Part shown: in pieces, positions 23,157-26,010 of the stretch
How positions within the stretch are numbered: position 1 is the first letter of the stretch
Layout: every line of letters starts with the position of its first letter
Assembly: GCA_947175285.1 (NCBI GenBank)
Contig: CAMWMM010000012.1
Coordinates: forward strand, 1 to 26,010
DNA length: 26,010 nt
Source: an uncultured Lachnospiraceae bacterium
GTDB taxonomy: Bacteria > Bacillota_A > Clostridia > Lachnospirales > Lachnospiraceae
Reading direction: 5' to 3'
Program-made: the position numbers and the translations under genes
Notes under the pieces: generated by a model
Databases searched by the model: none
What the model was told of the DNA's origin: nothing
What the model saw: only the letters and a program-made list of their open reading frames with translations

Positions 23157-24386
23157 TCAGATATTTTGACTCATATAATCTCGTGGTGACATACCTGTCA
23201 CTTTTTTGAATACACGGCTGAAATAAAAAGCGCTTTCAAAGCCGAGTTTATCGGAAATTTCATATATTTTGTAGTTTCCGTCCGCCATCATCTCTTTGGC
23301 GGCTTCGACCTTCATCTGATTGATATAGTCGGAGAAGCCGATATCACTGTGTTTTGAAAAAAGAATGCTTAAATAATTGGAACTGATATTAAATTCTTTT
23401 GCAACTTTATTCAGAGTCAATTTTTCCTCAATATGTTCCTGAATGTATTTTTTTACATTCGCAACAATGTGATGTTTGTGGCTGGAGCTCTGTATCGAAA
23501 AGAGCTGTTTTGCCTCCTTAAAGGAGTCGGCAGTCTGCATAGGCGAGGAGACGGCGGAACCCGTGCCGACATGGATGGTTACGCTGTAGTAGTTAAAAAG
23601 CATGGCGGATATCTGCTCTAGCGCATTACTAATCGTATCCGAATAATTGGGAAGCGTGTCTTTTTCTAATGAAAAAATGATGCAAAAATGTCCGGTATCT
23701 AATGAAAGAGTATGGCATGGTATATGCGGCAGATATTTGGCAAGCAGTTCTTTTGTCATTTGCAGACTGTTGTCGTAGAGGTTTATCTGCTTATCGGATG
23801 ACATCTGCGCGAGCTTTTCGCTTTGAATTTCTACATAACTTACTGCATACGCCTCATAATGAAAATCCAGATGCAGATTCTCTGCCTGCGTTTCAAATTG
23901 CTGCTCCGATTCAAATAAGTGAAAAATAAGGCGTGTATAGAACTGTTCTCTCATCAGAGAGAGGTTATTGACCGAAGCGGTTGCAGTTTGTATGGAACTT
24001 TGCTGTTCGGAAACACGTTTGAGTGCAAGCTGCAACGTTTCTGTCAGGGTTTCCGGTGTCAGTTCCAGCTTAATCAGATAGGCGATAACCTGATAGGTGA
24101 GAGCTTCTTTTACAAAATGGAAGTCTTCATAACTGGTGAGGATAATAAATAAAGGAAGCTTCCGTCCCTCTTCGTGGCATTTTGCCGCAAGCTCCAACCC
24201 GCTCATAACAGGCATTTTAATATCTGTTATGACAATTTCCGGTTCGTGTTCCTTAATCAGTTCATAAGCGGCGGCGCCGTTAGACGCCGTACCTACAATG
24301 CTGATATCATAATCAGCCCAGCAAATCATGGATTTGATGCCTGCCTGAACCAACGGTTCATCATCGGCTATTATTAGCTTAATCAT
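23157..24386 (-). CDS. YesN-like response regulator with AraC-type DNA-binding domain
   Basis: The 409-residue protein starts at ATG 24386, eight bases inside the end of the kinase gene, with GAGGAAA as ribosome site. The frame stays open further upstream but that part is not protein-like. The receiver (2-120) has Asp8/Asp9, phosphoacceptor Asp55 in TDIKMPVMSG, and Thr and Lys at the usual places (ILTSYEDF, YLIKLEL). A middle region (about 150-300) has no clear name. The C-terminal AraC helix-turn-helix pair (about 310-407) includes LTLNKVAKEFNISSNYLSILF and LGFESAFYFSRVFKKVTGMSP. Regulators of this class switch on neighbouring carbohydrate uptake and degradation genes. The target here is likely the heparinase gene and anything to the right of the window. 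Confidence 0.95.
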   Translation of the reverse strand: MIKLIIADDEPLVQAGIKSMICWADYDISIVGTASNGAAAYELIKEHEPEIVITDIKMPVMSGLELAAKCHEEGRKLPLFIILTSYEDFHFVKEALTYQVIAYLIKLELTPETLTETLQLALKRVSEQQSSIQTATASVNNLSLMREQFYTRLIFHLFESEQQFETQAENLHLDFHYEAYAVSYVEIQSEKLAQMSSDKQINLYDNSLQMTKELLAKYLPHIPCHTLSLDTGHFCIIFSLEKDTLPNYSDTISNALEQISAMLFNYYSVTIHVGTGSAVSSPMQTADSFKEAKQLFSIQSSSHKHHIVANVKKYIQEHIEEKLTLNKVAKEFNISSNYLSILFSKHSDIGFSDYINQMKVEAAKEMMADGNYKIYEISDKLGFESAFYFSRVFKKVTGMSPRDYMSQNI

Positions 24387-26010
24387 AAGTTTCCTCACTC
24401 TTTCTGAACGGCAGCAGTATGGATATGGTCGTAAATTTTCCCTGTTCGCTGACAATGGAAAGTCCGTACTTATTTCCAAATTCATATTGCAGACGTTTAT
24501 GAACATTACTGATACCGATTTCTTTAAATAAGGATGATGCGGCAGGAGATTCTTTTTCCAATAAAGAAGCCGCCAGTTCAGGTTCCATACCGACGCCGTC
24601 ATCCGTTATATCAATATGAATATCCCGTGCGGCATCCTGATAAATGTGAATGGTGATGGTTCCTGTTGTTCCTTTTGGTTCAATGCCATGGAAAATAGAA
24701 TTTTCCACAATCGGCTGCATCGTAAATTTCAGTATCTGGCAGGAGGTTAATGACTCGTCATCAATATCAATGGCAAGGGTGATGGCGCCGCCGTAACGAT
24801 ACTGCTGGATAATGAAATAATCGTTTATAAGAGACAGCTCGTGTTTTATGGAGACAAGATTGGTAGTCCCTTTAGAGATGTCTTTTAATAAGCGGGAAAG
24901 AGAAGTTGTCATTTCCGCAATCCCCGGTGAATTTTGAATCGTTGCCATCCATTTAATGGAATTTAAAGTATTATAGAGAAAATGAGGATTAATCTGGCTT
25001 TGCAGCATCTTGTATTCGTAGTCTTTTTTCTGCCGCTCATCCTCAAGTTTCTGATTCATTAATAATAAAACATTTTCTGACAAATCGTTAATCGTTTTGC
25101 CGATATCCCCCAGTTCGTGTTCCCATTCCGTAGATAAATCCCGTGAAAAGTCGCCTTCTTCAATTCTTTTGATACGGGATTGCAGCTGTCTGACAGGCGC
25201 ATTGACCGTTCTGGAAAGAAAATATGACAGAAAAATCCCGATGACGCTTGAGGCGGCAATAATGATTAGTACGATGCCGAAAAGACTGCTGAAAATGTTA
25301 TGGGAAAGATTGGTTTCATCTACATATTCTGTAATATACCAACCGGTTATGTCAAGCGGTCTTGTCACAATCGTAAAAGTTTCCTGCGTGTTTTCATCGC
25401 GTACCACTTGCATGACGGTATCAGGATTGAGCGCAGTATCGGATAAATCCTTAACGACGGTAACGGATTCGGTATAGGGAATCAGTGTGTTGTCATGAAA
25501 CTGATACAAGTGGTCGTTAATCCGGAAAAAGAAACGGCCATCCGTTTCCGATAAATTATCCTGTAGCGGCTCCGTAATGACGGAAAGTGACATTTCCGTA
25601 AAAATATATCCGATTTCATCCGCTTTATAAGGGTGCATAATCGGGTAAACAAAAGGTATCATGGGCACTTCTCTTGCCGTATAGAAAGAATCCGTGCGGA
25701 TACCTGCGGCGGATTCTTCTGTGTGGGAAGTAAGCTGCTCAAAATACGGAAGAGAGCGGATGGCATCAGTGGAAACCGTTACGGCGGAATACGGAGGTTC
25801 TACGACCTGAATAATGCCGCTTCTGTTTTTGCCGATAATTACCATGCGGACAATCTGCGAGGGAAGAGCGGCATTGACAACATAGTTTTCCGATACGAAA
25901 TCGCGTGCCTCCCGTCTTTTCTTATTGTCGGCAGGGTCTGCCTCCAGCGCAAATTGAATGATTTTCGTACTTGTCTGACAGGAGCGGACAAAGTTTGTAA
26001 CATTGTTAAC
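24379..26010 (-). CDS. YesM-like sensor histidine kinase (5' end cut by window edge)
   Basis: The frame is open from 24379 to the right edge (544 codons), so the N-terminus and first membrane segment are missing. Most of an extracytoplasmic sensor domain is visible. A membrane segment (SLFGIVLIIIAASSVIGIFL), a HAMP-like linker and the histidine kinase core follow. The phosphoacceptor block is SQINPHFLYNTLNSIKWM (YesM/LytS class), with ATPase motifs MQPIVENSIFHG and DDGVGMEPE. The last eight bases overlap the response regulator start. Together they form a YesM/YesN pair that probably detects an extracellular sugar or an acidic glycan fragment. Substrate-binding and permease genes would be expected beyond 26010. 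Confidence 0.93.
   Translation of the reverse strand, partial: VNNVTNFVRSCQTSTKIIQFALEADPADNKKRREARDFVSENYVVNAALPSQIVRMVIIGKNRSGIIQVVEPPYSAVTVSTDAIRSLPYFEQLTSHTEESAAGIRTDSFYTAREVPMIPFVYPIMHPYKADEIGYIFTEMSLSVITEPLQDNLSETDGRFFFRINDHLYQFHDNTLIPYTESVTVVKDLSDTALNPDTVMQVVRDENTQETFTIVTRPLDITGWYITEYVDETNLSHNIFSSLFGIVLIIIAASSVIGIFLSYFLSRTVNAPVRQLQSRIKRIEEGDFSRDLSTEWEHELGDIGKTINDLSENVLLLMNQKLEDERQKKDYEYKMLQSQINPHFLYNTLNSIKWMATIQNSPGIAEMTTSLSRLLKDISKGTTNLVSIKHELSLINDYFIIQQYRYGGAITLAIDIDDESLTSCQILKFTMQPIVENSIFHGIEPKGTTGTITIHIYQDAARDIHIDITDDGVGMEPELAASLLEKESPAASSLFKEIGISNVHKRLQYEFGNKYGLSIVSEQGKFTTISILLPFRKSEETYD

Noticed and set aside
24387..24602. N-terminal extension of the YesN-like regulator frame
   Set aside because: The receiver begins directly at MIKLIIADDE (24386) with a ribosome site. 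The extension is only the end of the kinase gene read in another frame.

Overview
The window looks like a chromosomal segment of a Clostridia bacterium, most likely a Lachnospiraceae gut-type commensal. The reasons are moderate GC, strong AGGAGG ribosome binding sites, occasional GTG and TTG starts, and Firmicutes-type gene sets: ECF sigma with a DUF4179 protein, LytTR with DUF3021, YesM/YesN two-component pairs, PPi-type phosphofructokinase and GH94 phosphorylase. The genus cannot be fixed from the sequence alone. No rRNA, tRNA, CRISPR array, transposase or phage gene was seen.

Layout. (1) 1-1308, minus strand: an ECF sigma factor followed by a DUF4179 membrane anti-sigma-type protein that runs off the left edge. 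(2) 1514-4068, plus strand: a tightly packed LytTR regulator / DUF3021 membrane protein / ABC ATPase / ABC permease operon, divergent from the sigma operon. (3) 4063-6610, minus strand: a metallophosphoesterase preceded by a large ParB-like + BMP-like protein without a signal peptide. (4) 6611-7064: a non-coding spacer with a long palindrome carrying outward-facing extended -10 boxes. (5) 7065-10362, plus: MATE efflux protein, lipoprotein and Ca2+/Na+ antiporter. (6) 10396-11792: PPi-dependent phosphofructokinase with its own promoter and terminator. (7) 11849-14587: a GH94-type disaccharide/oligosaccharide phosphorylase. (8) 14683-21263, plus: three large signalling genes in a row: a response regulator with a degenerate HD-GYP domain, a hybrid histidine kinase with receiver and Hpt domains, and a hybrid histidine kinase-receiver protein fused to a C-terminal DegV (lipid-binding fold) domain. 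(9) 21302-26010, minus: heparinase II/III-family protein, YesN-like AraC response regulator and YesM-like sensor kinase (cut by the right edge), apparently one operon for uptake and breakdown of an acidic glycan.

The most unusual region is 14683-21263. Its parts make a plausible self-contained phosphorelay: two membrane kinases, three intact receivers, one Hpt histidine, an HD-GYP output lacking several metal ligands, and a DegV domain that would add fatty-acid or lipid sensing or binding to a kinase. The other unusual protein is the cytosolic ParB-BMP fusion at 4673-6610. Smaller regulatory signals worth attention are the palindrome and the repeated TAAAT-N4-ATTTA motif around the MATE gene, and a shared translation-initiation segment in the LytTR/ABC operon whose differences are mostly synonymous.
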